Assembly (NCBI RefSeq): GCF_017876115.1
Contig: NZ_JAGINO010000003.1
Span: 434,001-498,000 of the forward strand
Source of the DNA: Azospirillum picis
Lineage (GTDB): Bacteria; Pseudomonadota; Alphaproteobacteria; Azospirillales; Azospirillaceae
Direction of reading: 5' to 3'
DNA: 64,000 nucleotides
A program made the position numbers and the translations under genes. A model generated the notes under the pieces. That model worked only from the letters and a program-made list of their open reading frames with translations. It was not told the origin of the DNA and searched no databases. Below are positions 1-7,920 of this stretch, one piece after another (within the stretch, counting starts at the first letter, position 1; the number at the start of each line of letters is the position of its first letter).

Positions 1-89
1 AGCGCCTTGGCCTCCGGCGACAGATCCAGCCCGGCGACCGCCTCGGCCGCCCGGGCAAAGCGCAATTTCGGCAACAGCCCGATATCCAC
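1..89 (-). CDS. Partial CDS downstream of vgrG, unknown product
   Basis: Reading leftward after vgrG, a frame opens with GTG at 89 and runs without a stop to the window edge (29 codons, beginning VDIGLLPKLRFARAAEAVAG). The codons are GC-rich in third position, as in the neighbours, and the gene follows vgrG on the same strand after about 47 bases. Genes directly behind vgrG often encode a T6SS effector, adaptor or immunity protein, so this is a natural candidate for VgrG cargo; that is inference from position only. No motif can be recognised in so short a piece, and no strong Shine-Dalgarno precedes the GTG, so the start may be different. Confidence 0.4.
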   Translation of the reverse strand, partial: MDIGLLPKLRFARAAEAVAGLDLSPEAKA

Positions 90-111
90 CGTCCCAACCC
101 CGTTCCCATGA

Positions 112-132
112 CCGTCCGACTCTGCCGGACGG
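112..132 (-). terminator. Hairpin just after vgrG
   Basis: CCGTCCG and CGGACGG form a perfect 7 bp stem around a 7-base loop, four bases past the vgrG stop codon. There is no run of T after it, so it may be an mRNA-stabilising or attenuating hairpin rather than a full intrinsic terminator. Confidence 0.35.
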
Positions 133-136
133 TTCG

Positions 137-2257
137 TCAATTGATGGTTACCACGCCGCCTTTGACCTGAACCATCGCGTCGCCGTTCACCTGGGTCATC
201 GCACCCTTGATCTGCACCTGCATGTCGCCGGTCAGCTTGACCATGCCGCCCTTGATGGTGACGCCCATCTGGTCGATCTTGACGCTGTTGGCCCCGACCT
301 TCAGCTCGATGCCGGTCGCCGCCTCAAGGGTGATCTTGCCGGCGTCCGCCTTCACCGTGGCGTCGCCCAGGCCGAGCTTCAGGCTGTAGGCGCCCATCTT
401 GACGTTGACCGCCATGTCGCCCTGGCCGACGGTCAGCGTGTCCTTGCCCTGCCCGACCTCCACCGTGCGGTTGCCCTGGCTGACGGTGTGGCTGTCGTTG
501 CCCTGGCTGACGGTGACGGTGCGGTTGCCCTGGCCGACCGTCAGGCTCCGGTTGCCCTTGGTCACCTCGTGGGTATCGTTGCCTTCGGATACGGTGACGG
601 TGCGGTTGCCCTTCGAGATCGTGACGGCCTCGTTGCCTTCCGACACGGTTTCGGTCCGGTCGTTCTTGACGGTGATGGTCTGGTCGTGGTCGACCTGGAG
701 GCTGTCGTCGTTCTCCACCACCCGCTTGAAGTCCTTCTGGGCGTGGAAATAGATCTCCTCGGCGTCCTTCTTGTCCTCGAACCGCAGTTCGTTGAAGGCC
801 GTCGCGTCGCCGCCCTTGCTCGACCGGGTCTTGATGCCGCTCTGCGTCTTGTTGTCGGGCAGCGTGTAGGGCGGCAGGTTCTCGCCGTTGTAGACGCAGC
901 CGACGATCAGCGGCCGGTCGGGGTCGCCGCCGAGATAGTCGACCAGCACCTCCATGCCGACGCGCGGGGTGAAGATGGTGCCCCAGTTCTTTCCGGCCAT
1001 CGCCTGGGCGACGCGCAGCCAGACGAAGCTCTTCTCGTCGTCGGTGCCCTTGCGGTCCCAATGGAACTGCACGCGCACCCGGCCGTACTTGTCGCAATAG
1101 ATCTCCTCGCCGCTCGGACCCACCACCGTCGCGGTGTCCGGCCCGTGGGTGCGCGGACGCGGCACCGGCGGCGGGCGGAACACCGTGGCGTCGGGGATCG
1201 CGGCGAAGCGGCAGGAGAAGGCCGGCGGGCCGCCCGCGTTGCCGAGATGGCTTTCGTCCTGCGCGCTGAGCGCCAGTTCGGTCAGGACATAGCCCTGCCC
1301 GACCTCCGCCGCCACGGCATGGCCGGCCATCGTGATCTTGCCGCCGGCGGACAGGCCGCGGTAGGTGCCGCTGCCCGCCACCTGCTCGTATCCCGTCTCC
1401 GTCTCCTCCATCCGCAGGCGCGACAGCGTGGTGCCGTCCGCCTTCACGCCGTAGCCGCCGGGATAATCGAAGCGCTCGTGCGACTTGAAGGCCGGGACGC
1501 TGAGGACCGTGGTGGTGCTCGCGGCGAGGTCGGTGCTCGGCGTCTCGAAATTGTAGTCGCTCAGCGTCCACTTGCCCGAGACGTAGGACTGCCCGTGCGC
1601 CCAGCTATCGATGACCAGGGTGTTGCCCTGGTTCGACGCCGCATGGATGACGTCCTTGTCCAGGCAGTCCGCATAGCCGGCGGCGGAATCGCTCAGCACC
1701 AGCGTGTGCTTGCCGGCCTCGTGCTGGAAGTAGAAAAAGATGCCTTCGTCCTGCAGCAGGCGGGCAATGAAATCGAAATGGGTCTCGCGGTACTGGACGC
1801 AGACCGGCCGGGCGTTGTGGGTGCCCGAAAGCCCCTGCTTCTTCACCTCGGTCACGCCGCAGTCGGCCAGCATGGCGTCGACGATCTGCACGACGCTCTT
1901 GTCCTGGAAGACCTGGCAGTCGGAGCGCAGCGTGGCGAGCCAGAGGGTCGGCACGATCTCCGCGGTGTAGCGGCGGTAGCCGCGCAGGGCTAGCGGCCCG
2001 GCGGTGAAGCTCCTGACGATCCCGTTGATGACGCGCGGGTCGCCGCCCTTGCGGGCGATCGACAGCGTCAGCGCCTTGCCGAGGATGTCGGCCGGGGCGA
2101 TCGCCATCTCGGAGGAAACCATCGTGATGGTGTAGCGGAACAGGCGCGACAGCCCTTCCTCACCCTCGACGGCCACCGGGATCAGCACGTCCGCGCCCAG
2201 CGGCGAGGTCAGTGTCAGAAGCCGGCCGGTCTGCGAGATGGTGGGCGCATCCGACAT
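137..2257 (-). CDS. vgrG: T6SS spike protein VgrG (TssI)
   Basis: The 706-residue product is the trimeric spike that caps the Hcp tube and carries effectors out of the cell. The N-terminal half is the gp27-like base. Around residues 370-460 lies the gp5-like OB domain (VVGPSGEEIYCDKYGRVRV, then VGMEVLVDYLGGDPDRP), typical of VgrG. Residues about 520-620 are a run of short GN-x-T-V-T-V repeats expected to form the beta-helical needle. It ends soon after the needle with no long extension, so it looks non-evolved and would need separate cargo. The start was set at the ATG at 2257 (MSDAPTISQ); an upstream ATG at 2311 only adds a low-complexity proline-rich stretch. It follows hcp on the same strand. 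Confidence 0.95.
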   Translation of the reverse strand: MSDAPTISQTGRLLTLTSPLGADVLIPVAVEGEEGLSRLFRYTITMVSSEMAIAPADILGKALTLSIARKGGDPRVINGIVRSFTAGPLALRGYRRYTAEIVPTLWLATLRSDCQVFQDKSVVQIVDAMLADCGVTEVKKQGLSGTHNARPVCVQYRETHFDFIARLLQDEGIFFYFQHEAGKHTLVLSDSAAGYADCLDKDVIHAASNQGNTLVIDSWAHGQSYVSGKWTLSDYNFETPSTDLAASTTTVLSVPAFKSHERFDYPGGYGVKADGTTLSRLRMEETETGYEQVAGSGTYRGLSAGGKITMAGHAVAAEVGQGYVLTELALSAQDESHLGNAGGPPAFSCRFAAIPDATVFRPPPVPRPRTHGPDTATVVGPSGEEIYCDKYGRVRVQFHWDRKGTDDEKSFVWLRVAQAMAGKNWGTIFTPRVGMEVLVDYLGGDPDRPLIVGCVYNGENLPPYTLPDNKTQSGIKTRSSKGGDATAFNELRFEDKKDAEEIYFHAQKDFKRVVENDDSLQVDHDQTITVKNDRTETVSEGNEAVTISKGNRTVTVSEGNDTHEVTKGNRSLTVGQGNRTVTVSQGNDSHTVSQGNRTVEVGQGKDTLTVGQGDMAVNVKMGAYSLKLGLGDATVKADAGKITLEAATGIELKVGANSVKIDQMGVTIKGGMVKLTGDMQVQIKGAMTQVNGDAMVQVKGGVVTIN

Positions 2258-2334
2258 GCGGGCTTGGTCCTTGATACGGGGAGGATGCGGGGAGAGTGTC
2301 GGCGATGGCACGGGCGCGTAGCCCCCTCCCTCGC

Positions 2335-2359
2335 CCCTCCCCCGACGGGCGGGGGAGGG
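2335..2359. repeat. GC-rich palindromic intergenic repeat, copy 1
   Basis: CCCTCCCCC and GGGGGAGGG form a 9 bp stem in the gap between hcp and vgrG. The same core recurs at 13556, 13612, 17058 and 17093 in this window, always between genes. It probably acts as an mRNA-end hairpin between the abundant hcp message and vgrG. Confidence 0.65.
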
Positions 2360-2405
2360 AACACCCCTCCCCTGCGAGGCGGAGGACGGTCGGGGGCGCC
2401 GCCTA

Positions 2406-2882
2406 TCAGGCGCTCTTCGTCGTCGACAGGTCGTACGAGACCGAGATCGGCGTGCCGGCCTTGTTCTTGTCGTCGTAGGGGATGAACTTGTACTCCATCT
2501 TGGTGAAGCTGATGGAGATCGACTCCGACGGGCGGTCGCCGCCGCTGGACATCGAGTAGGCCGAAACCAGCGCGTTGGTCAGCGTGTATTCGGCATAGGT
2601 GTTGCCCGGACTGCCGGTGGTGACGAGGTGGATCTGCACCTTCTTGCTGACCGCGCCGGTGCAGGACTCGACGAAGAACTTCGGCGAGGAGCTGTCCATC
2701 AGCTTGGTGATGGTCACTTCCGAAACCGACGGCTCGGACGCCTCGCGGTTGGCGGTCGAGCCCGACGGGGTGCTGATGGCGCGGCCGACGCCCCACTGCA
2801 GCGAACCGACGTCCAGCCACTTCTTGTGGGTCTCGTGGGTGGCTTCGCCGTCGATGCCTTCGTACTTCAAGTAGATCGCCAT
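2406..2882 (-). CDS. hcp: T6SS tube protein Hcp (TssD)
   Basis: The 158-residue protein belongs to the Hcp1 family, whose hexameric rings stack into the inner tube expelled by sheath contraction. The opening MAIYLKYEGIDGEATHETHK and the central SEVTITKLMDSSSPKFF are family hallmarks, and length is normal. A strong Shine-Dalgarno (GAGGAG) sits eight bases before the ATG at 2882, consistent with high expression. A 136-base gap separates it from clpV upstream and holds a possible sigma-54 type promoter (2914-2929) and a perfect palindrome (2960-2973), so hcp probably has its own promoter. A palindromic repeat lies between it and vgrG. Confidence 0.96.
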   Translation of the reverse strand: MAIYLKYEGIDGEATHETHKKWLDVGSLQWGVGRAISTPSGSTANREASEPSVSEVTITKLMDSSSPKFFVESCTGAVSKKVQIHLVTTGSPGNTYAEYTLTNALVSAYSMSSGGDRPSESISISFTKMEYKFIPYDDKNKAGTPISVSYDLSTTKSA

Positions 2883-2913
2883 GGTGGTCTCCTCACGCTC
2901 TTCAGAAGGATGA

Positions 2914-2929
2914 AGCTTGGTCTGTGCCT
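2914..2929 (-). promoter_or_regulatory. Possible sigma-54 (-24/-12) promoter of hcp
   Basis: On the minus strand, AGGCACAGACCAAGCT keeps the GG-N10-GC spacing and the GGCAC half of the sigma-54 consensus, though the usual TT before GC is AA. A start about 12 bases beyond the GC would leave a leader of about 20 bases containing the GAGGAG ribosome site. T6SS hcp genes are sigma-54 controlled in several bacteria. The match is partial and could be chance. Confidence 0.3.
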
Positions 2930-2959
2930 TATGGATACGAACAAATCGGGCCCGGGACT

Positions 2960-2973
2960 GTGACGGCCGTCAC
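2960..2973. promoter_or_regulatory. Perfect 14 bp palindrome upstream of hcp
   Basis: GTGACGGCCGTCAC is self-complementary and lies about 80 bases upstream of the hcp start and 45 bases past the clpV stop. Position and symmetry suit a dimeric regulator site; without a T-run it is a poor terminator. Confidence 0.35.
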
Positions 2974-3018
2974 CGGCCGCCATTTTTCGCCCCCGGCCCG
3001 AAGGTCGGGTCCCGGCTG

Positions 3019-5709
3019 TCAGGCGATGTCGTAGACGAAGCGGTCTTCGCCATCGACCGAGACGTGGACGCGGGTGATCGGCTCGCCGTCGCCCATGCGG
3101 GCGAGGATGCGGGACGACATCTCCGGCAGAAGGGTGCGGTTCAGGATGGTCTCGATGTTGCGGGCACCGCTCGAAACCTCCCGGCAGCGGTCGACGATGC
3201 TGCGGATCAACTCCTCCGAGTAGGAGAAGTCGGCCTTGTAGTTCTGCACGACGCGCTTGGCAATGCGGTTCAGTTGAAGACGAACGATCTTCATCAGATT
3301 CTCGTCGGAGAGCTGGAAATAGGGGATCACGGTGCAGCGGCCGAGGAAGGCCGGCTTGAAGCTCTTCTGCAGCTCCGGCTGCAGCGCCTCCAGCAGGCCG
3401 TCGGCGTCGGGCGCGGTCTCCGGGTCGGCGCACAGCTTGTGGATCAGGTCGGTGCCGGCGTTCGACGTCATGATGATGACGGTGTTCTTGAAGTCGATGT
3501 CGCGGCCTTCGCCGTCCTTGATCGTGCCCTTGTCGAAAACCTGGAAGAAGATGTCCTGCACGCCGGGATGGGCCTTCTCCAGCTCGTCCAGCAGGACGAC
3601 GCTGTAGGGCCGGCGGCGCACCGCCTCGGTCAGGACGCCGCCCTCGCCAAATCCGACATAGCCCGGGGGCGAACCGAGCAGGAGCGAGACCTTATGCTCC
3701 TCCTTGTACTCGGTCATGTTGATGGTGGTGACGTTCTGCTCGCCGCCATAGATCAGGTCGGCCAGCGTCAGCGCGGTCTCGGTCTTGCCGACGCCGGACG
3801 TGCCGACCATCAGGAAGACGCCGATCGGCTTGCGCGGGTCGGTCAGCTTGGCGCGGCTGGTCCACATCGCCTGGGCGATGGCGTCCAGCGCGTGGTCCTG
3901 GCCGATGATGCGCTCCTTCATGCGGTCGGCCAGCGACAGGATGGTCTTGATCTCGTTGGAGACCATGCGGCCGACCGGCACGCCGGTCCAGTTGGCGACG
4001 ACCTCGGCCACCGCCTGGCCGTCGACCGCCACCTTGACCAGCGGATCCTCGCCCTGGAGCGCCGCCAGCTCGGCGGTCAGCGCCGAAAGCTTGGCGTTGA
4101 GCGCCTCGGCATCCGGGGCATCCGGGGCGTCGGCGGCGGGCGCGCCCTCCGCCGGGGCCTTGGCCTGCTCGTGCGCGGCGACGAGCTGGTCGCGGGTCTC
4201 GTTGATGGCGCGGACCAGCTCCAGCTCCTTGGTCCAGCGCGCCTCCAGCGCCTCCAGCTCGGCCTGCGTCGCCGCGATGCGGTCCTTCAGGGCGGCGACC
4301 TGTTCGGCATGGTCGATGCCGATGGCCTGCTCGCGCTCCAGGATGGCCACCTCGGTGTCGGTGAGCTGCAGGGTGCGGCGCCGGTCCTCGATGGCCGGAG
4401 GGGTCGCGGTCTGGCTCATCGCCACGCGGGCGCAGGCGGTGTCGAGCAGGCTGACCGCCTTGTCGGGAAGCTGGCGCGCCGGGATGTAGCGGCTGGACAG
4501 GCGGACGGACTCGATCAGCCCCTCGGTGACGATGCGGACCTTGTGGTGCTTCTCCAGCGTGGCGGTCAGGCCGCGCATCATGTCGACGGCGACCGGCTCG
4601 GCCGGCTCCTCCACCTTCACCACCTGGAAGCGGCGGGTCAGCGCCGGGTCCTTCTCGAAGTACTTCTTGTACTCGGCCCAGGTCGTGGCGGCGATGGTGC
4701 GCATCTCGCCGCGCGCCAGGGCCGGCTTCAACAGGTTGGCGGCGTCGTTCTGCCCGGCCTGCCCGCCGGCGCCGATCAGGGTGTGCGCCTCGTCGATGAA
4801 CATGATGATGGGCTGGCTGGAGCCCTTCACCTCGTCGATCACCCCCTTCAGCCGGTTCTCGAACTCGCCCTTCATGCCGGCGCCGGCCTGGAGCAGGCCG
4901 AGGTCGAGCGACAGCAGGCGGACGTTGCGCAGGTCCGGCGGCACGTCGCCGGCGGCGATGCGCAGCGCGAAGCCCTCGACGACCGCCGTCTTGCCGACGC
5001 CGGCCTCGCCGGTCAGGATCGGGTTGTTCTGGCGACGGCGCGTCAGCACGTCGATGATCTGCCGGATCTCGGCGTCGCGGCCGAGCACCGGATCGATCTT
5101 GCCGTTCTTGGCGCGGTCGGTCAGGTCGATGGTGTACTGGTCGAGGTTGGGGGTCGCCCCGCCCGCCTTCGGCGCACCGCCGGCCGCCGCGCCGGGCGCG
5201 CCGGCAGCCGCCACCGGGGCGCTGGTCCGCGCCTCGGCGGTATCGGCCACGATCTTCGGCAGGTCGCGCTTGAGCGTGTCCGGCGTGATGCGGGCGAACT
5301 GGCCCGACATGTCGCGCGCCTGGGCGGAGAGCGAGTCATCCGACAGCAGGGCGGCCAGCAGGTGTCCGGAGCGGACCGCCCCCTCGCCATACTGCAGCGA
5401 CGCCAGCACCCAGGCCTCGCGCATCAGTTGCACCAGGTTGGGCGACAGCGCCGGCGCGCGGCTGTTGCCGGTCTTCAGCTTGTCCAGCACCCGCGTCAGG
5501 TCGGCCGACAGGCGCCCGGCGTCGATCTCGTAGACGCGCAGGATGGCCGAGACGTCGCCGTCGGCGGCGCCGATCAACTGGAGGAGCCAGTGCTCGATCT
5601 CGCAATTGTAATGCGTGCGCGACAGCGTCTGGCCGGCCGCAGCCTCCAGTGCCCGCCGGCACAGGGGGTTCAGCCGTGAAATCATGCTCTGCAGATCGAC
5701 CGCCACCAT
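3019..5709 (-). CDS. clpV: T6SS AAA+ ATPase ClpV (TssH)
   Basis: The 896-residue ATPase disassembles contracted TssBC sheaths for reuse. Residues 1-150 form the Clp N-domain; the first AAA+ module has Walker A GEAGVGKT near residue 235 and Walker B MFIDEAH; a coiled-coil middle region follows; the second module has GTSGVGKT near 635 and LLDELEKAHP. An Ala/Gly/Pro-rich linker (about 165-190) joins the N-domain to the core, which is typical of ClpV rather than ClpB. The ATG at 5709 has a purine-rich AGGAAGGGG leader. It lies between the zinc-ribbon methyltransferase and hcp in the leftward block. Confidence 0.96.
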   Translation of the reverse strand: MVAVDLQSMISRLNPLCRRALEAAAGQTLSRTHYNCEIEHWLLQLIGAADGDVSAILRVYEIDAGRLSADLTRVLDKLKTGNSRAPALSPNLVQLMREAWVLASLQYGEGAVRSGHLLAALLSDDSLSAQARDMSGQFARITPDTLKRDLPKIVADTAEARTSAPVAAAGAPGAAAGGAPKAGGATPNLDQYTIDLTDRAKNGKIDPVLGRDAEIRQIIDVLTRRRQNNPILTGEAGVGKTAVVEGFALRIAAGDVPPDLRNVRLLSLDLGLLQAGAGMKGEFENRLKGVIDEVKGSSQPIIMFIDEAHTLIGAGGQAGQNDAANLLKPALARGEMRTIAATTWAEYKKYFEKDPALTRRFQVVKVEEPAEPVAVDMMRGLTATLEKHHKVRIVTEGLIESVRLSSRYIPARQLPDKAVSLLDTACARVAMSQTATPPAIEDRRRTLQLTDTEVAILEREQAIGIDHAEQVAALKDRIAATQAELEALEARWTKELELVRAINETRDQLVAAHEQAKAPAEGAPAADAPDAPDAEALNAKLSALTAELAALQGEDPLVKVAVDGQAVAEVVANWTGVPVGRMVSNEIKTILSLADRMKERIIGQDHALDAIAQAMWTSRAKLTDPRKPIGVFLMVGTSGVGKTETALTLADLIYGGEQNVTTINMTEYKEEHKVSLLLGSPPGYVGFGEGGVLTEAVRRRPYSVVLLDELEKAHPGVQDIFFQVFDKGTIKDGEGRDIDFKNTVIIMTSNAGTDLIHKLCADPETAPDADGLLEALQPELQKSFKPAFLGRCTVIPYFQLSDENLMKIVRLQLNRIAKRVVQNYKADFSYSEELIRSIVDRCREVSSGARNIETILNRTLLPEMSSRILARMGDGEPITRVHVSVDGEDRFVYDIA

Positions 5710-5772
5710 GGCTCCATCCCCTTCCTGTGTCGTCCCTGTCTTTTCTGCCGCTGCGGGTGGGGGCTCTCCCCC

Positions 5773-6900
5773 CTACGCCCTCAGCGTGACGATGTGCGCC
5801 GTGTAGGTCATGCGGGCACGGTCGTGCATGCGGACCGTCCAGTCCATGTCCATCGGCTCGGCGCAGGGCCGCAGCCGCTCCACCGACTGTTCGTGCGCTC
5901 CCGGCGTCAGCAGGCGCGCCAGCACCGCCTCGCAGCGGCCGCCGTCGTCCCCCCGCTGGGAATGGCCGCCGAGCCATGCCTCCACCGGCGTCGCCTGCGT
6001 CGACCAGTCGAAGGGCGTCGCGAGCACCGCCCCGCCGCCGTCCGCGACCATGCGGTCGACCGCCTGCAGCAGGGCCGGCGGCGACGCCACGCAATCCAGC
6101 AGGTTCATCGCCGCGACCAGCGCGAAGCGGCGCGGCGCGAAGGGCGGGAAGAGCGCGTCGGCGATCCAGAAATCCACCCGCTCCGCCGCGGCGAAGCGCG
6201 CCTCCACCCGCCGGCGCTCATAGGCGATGCCGGCACGGCGCAGCGGGAACACCGCCTCTCCCCGTTCCAGCACGCCGCGCGCCAGCATCAGCAGCGGCCA
6301 GTGCAGGTCAAGGCCGAGCACCAGCCCGCCCGTCCGTTCCGCAAGCTCGAAGCTGGTCCGCCCGGCGGCGCAGCCGAGGTCGAGGACCGGCCCGGCGGCA
6401 AGCGCCGCCGCGTCCCCCAGGGGTGCCAGCCCGGCCGCCAGGCAGCGCACCACCGAGCCCGCCTGCCCCGCCGGGGCGTCGCGGCGGCCGTCCGCTCCAA
6501 ACTCCGGATCAAAATGCGGACCAAACTCCGGATCAAGGTCGGCGTAATGGTCCCAGCCATAGCTGGACAGGTGCTGGCGGGTGGCGTTGAAGGCGCTGTC
6601 CGGCCCGAAGCCGTCGCCCAGCACCCCGTCCATCGCCGCCGGGACGTCGGTGCGCGCCGTCAGCAGATGGCCGTTCGACGCCATCCAGCCGCGCGGATCC
6701 GGCACCAGGATCGGCGCGCCGTCGACGATCGGGTATTCCATGGCGCAGCCGGGGTCGCCGCAGACCAGCGTGCCCCAGCGCACGTCCGCCGTCGCGCCGC
6801 CCTCTTCCACGATGCCGAGAACGAGCGGCACCGCCGCGCCGCGGCCGGCGAGGCAGCGCGGGCAGACCGGACCTAGCTGCTCGAAATGGGCAAGCCGCAT
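5773..6900 (-). CDS. SAM-dependent methyltransferase with zinc-ribbon-like N-terminus, in T6SS block
   Basis: The 375-residue protein starts with a small domain carrying paired cysteines (C13/C16 and C47/C52) followed by EYPIVDGAPILVPD, as in Trm112-like zinc ribbons. Near residue 172 is the class I methyltransferase motif VLDLGCAAGRTSFELAE, with an acidic post-motif (GLDLHWP) expected to hold the SAM ribose. A 24 bp tandem duplication encodes two DPEFG units around residue 120. It sits four bases downstream of the PAAR gene and just before clpV, so it is very likely co-transcribed with T6SS genes. The substrate is unknown. Small-molecule or protein methylation of a T6SS part or cargo are both open. 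The fold call is secure, the role is not. Confidence 0.8.
   Translation of the reverse strand: MRLAHFEQLGPVCPRCLAGRGAAVPLVLGIVEEGGATADVRWGTLVCGDPGCAMEYPIVDGAPILVPDPRGWMASNGHLLTARTDVPAAMDGVLGDGFGPDSAFNATRQHLSSYGWDHYADLDPEFGPHFDPEFGADGRRDAPAGQAGSVVRCLAAGLAPLGDAAALAAGPVLDLGCAAGRTSFELAERTGGLVLGLDLHWPLLMLARGVLERGEAVFPLRRAGIAYERRRVEARFAAAERVDFWIADALFPPFAPRRFALVAAMNLLDCVASPPALLQAVDRMVADGGGAVLATPFDWSTQATPVEAWLGGHSQRGDDGGRCEAVLARLLTPGAHEQSVERLRPCAEPMDMDWTVRMHDRARMTYTAHIVTLRA
6497..6544. repeat. 24 bp tandem repeat, two units, inside methyltransferase gene
   Basis: Two adjacent 24-base units share their first 16 bases (CCAAACTCCGGATCAA) exactly and diverge afterwards. Because the unit is a multiple of three, it repeats DPEFG in the protein without breaking frame. 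Confidence 0.75.
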
Positions 6901-6904
6901 GCCG

Positions 6905-7288
6905 TCAGCCGCCGATGATGACGGTTGGGCAGCCGGGCGGCAGCACCTTGCCGACCGGGCCGGGGATCGGGGCGACGCAGCTCGTATGGGCGGTCATGTC
7001 GTTGATGCGGGCGGCCGGCAGGTTGTTGACCAGCACCGTCGCCGATCCCTGGGCGATCATGCCCGGCCCGGCCGGAATGCAGCCCGGCAGCATGCACGGC
7101 GCCGAGATGTCGGTTGCCCGTGCCGCCGGCATGTTGCCGATCAGCACGGTCGGGCTGCCCAGCACGATGGCCAGCGGCAGGCCGGGATGCGCGCTCGGCG
7201 CCGGCACCGGCGCCGGGGGATGGATGGGCGCGTGGCAGTGCGGAGTGTCCTGCTTGATCATGTCGCCGAGGCGGGCGGCAGGTGGCAT
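6905..7288 (-). CDS. PAAR-domain T6SS spike-tip protein
   Basis: The 127-residue protein is a PAAR cone that sharpens the VgrG needle and can attach effectors. It has the repeated PAAR signatures (PPAARLGD, NMPAARATDISAPC, NNLPAARINDMTAHTS) plus conserved His and Cys residues expected to bind zinc. A His/Pro-rich insertion (about 18-34) interrupts the first third. There is no C-terminal toxin extension, so this is a stand-alone tip. The gene is 17 bases after the 121-residue hypothetical gene and four bases before the methyltransferase gene, consistent with one transcript. Confidence 0.93.
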   Translation of the reverse strand: MPPAARLGDMIKQDTPHCHAPIHPPAPVPAPSAHPGLPLAIVLGSPTVLIGNMPAARATDISAPCMLPGCIPAGPGMIAQGSATVLVNNLPAARINDMTAHTSCVAPIPGPVGKVLPPGCPTVIIGG

Positions 7289-7305
7289 CGGGCGTCTCCG
7301 GCCGG

Positions 7306-7671
7306 TCAGAACGAGGCGTCGGCGGACGCCACCGCGGCGCCGGACAGGAAGGATGGAGGGGCGGTTTCCGGCAGGACCGGCCGGCCGCCCCTGAACTCCG
7401 CCCGTGCCACGACGGTTTCGCCGTCAGCCGCGTAGAACAGGCATGGCCCATCCAGCAATCCGGCGGCCATGCCGACCCGTGCCACAAGCCGCCCGGACGC
7501 GTCGCGCTTGTCCACCATGACGGCGGCATATGCGCCGTCCGGCACCCCCGCCCCTTGCATGAAGGGTTCGGCGAAGGGATCGGAGAAGGTGGCAGCGGGG
7601 GGCGCCGCGGAGGGACGGGCAGCCTGCCTGTTCGCGTCAACGCTCATCGGGAAAGTCCAGGACGGGTTCAT
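7306..7671 (-). CDS. Hypothetical protein next to PAAR
   Basis: This 121-residue protein is not recognised. It is the first gene of the leftward block and ends 17 bases before the PAAR gene. Residues 1-40 are Pro/Ala-rich and likely disordered; the rest reads like a small beta domain (AYAAVMVDKRDASGRLVARV, then ETVVARAEFRGGRPVL). No signal peptide or membrane segment is seen. An alternative ATG at 7647 would remove eight residues; neither start has a strong ribosome site. Position suggests a T6SS accessory, chaperone or adaptor for the PAAR protein, but this is inference only. Confidence 0.6.
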   Translation of the reverse strand: MNPSWTFPMSVDANRQAARPSAAPPAATFSDPFAEPFMQGAGVPDGAYAAVMVDKRDASGRLVARVGMAAGLLDGPCLFYAADGETVVARAEFRGGRPVLPETAPPSFLSGAAVASADASF

Positions 7672-7920
7672 GCCGGCGTCGAGGGTGAAGCATCTATCTG
7701 CAATTACGTTTCGTCAAGCTTGTCGGGGTACCGAAAACGTTAATTTGTTTCGTGACTGCAATATTCCTGATGGAGGGAGGGACCACGACGAATAGCCTTG
7801 TCGAACCAACGGAAGTAACGCTATCAATTTGACGCTCGAACCCTTGCTCCCGAATGGCCTGTCGCCGCCGGGAAGCCCTATGTCTTCCTTCATATGTAAG
7901 TGGAAAGGGTGCCTTCCTCC
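7672..7920. promoter_or_regulatory. Divergent T6SS promoter region
   Basis: This 249-base gap between the two T6SS blocks is clearly richer in A and T than its surroundings, as expected for back-to-back promoters. On the leftward side TTGACG (complement of 7712-7717) could be a -35 box, with only a weak -10 (TAGATG) 15 bases on. No convincing sigma-54 pair or long palindrome was found here. Confidence 0.45.

Noticed and set aside
2917..5679. A 920-codon open frame antisense to clpV
   Set aside because: Same shadow effect; composition is typical of reversed GC-rich codons and clpV is certain.
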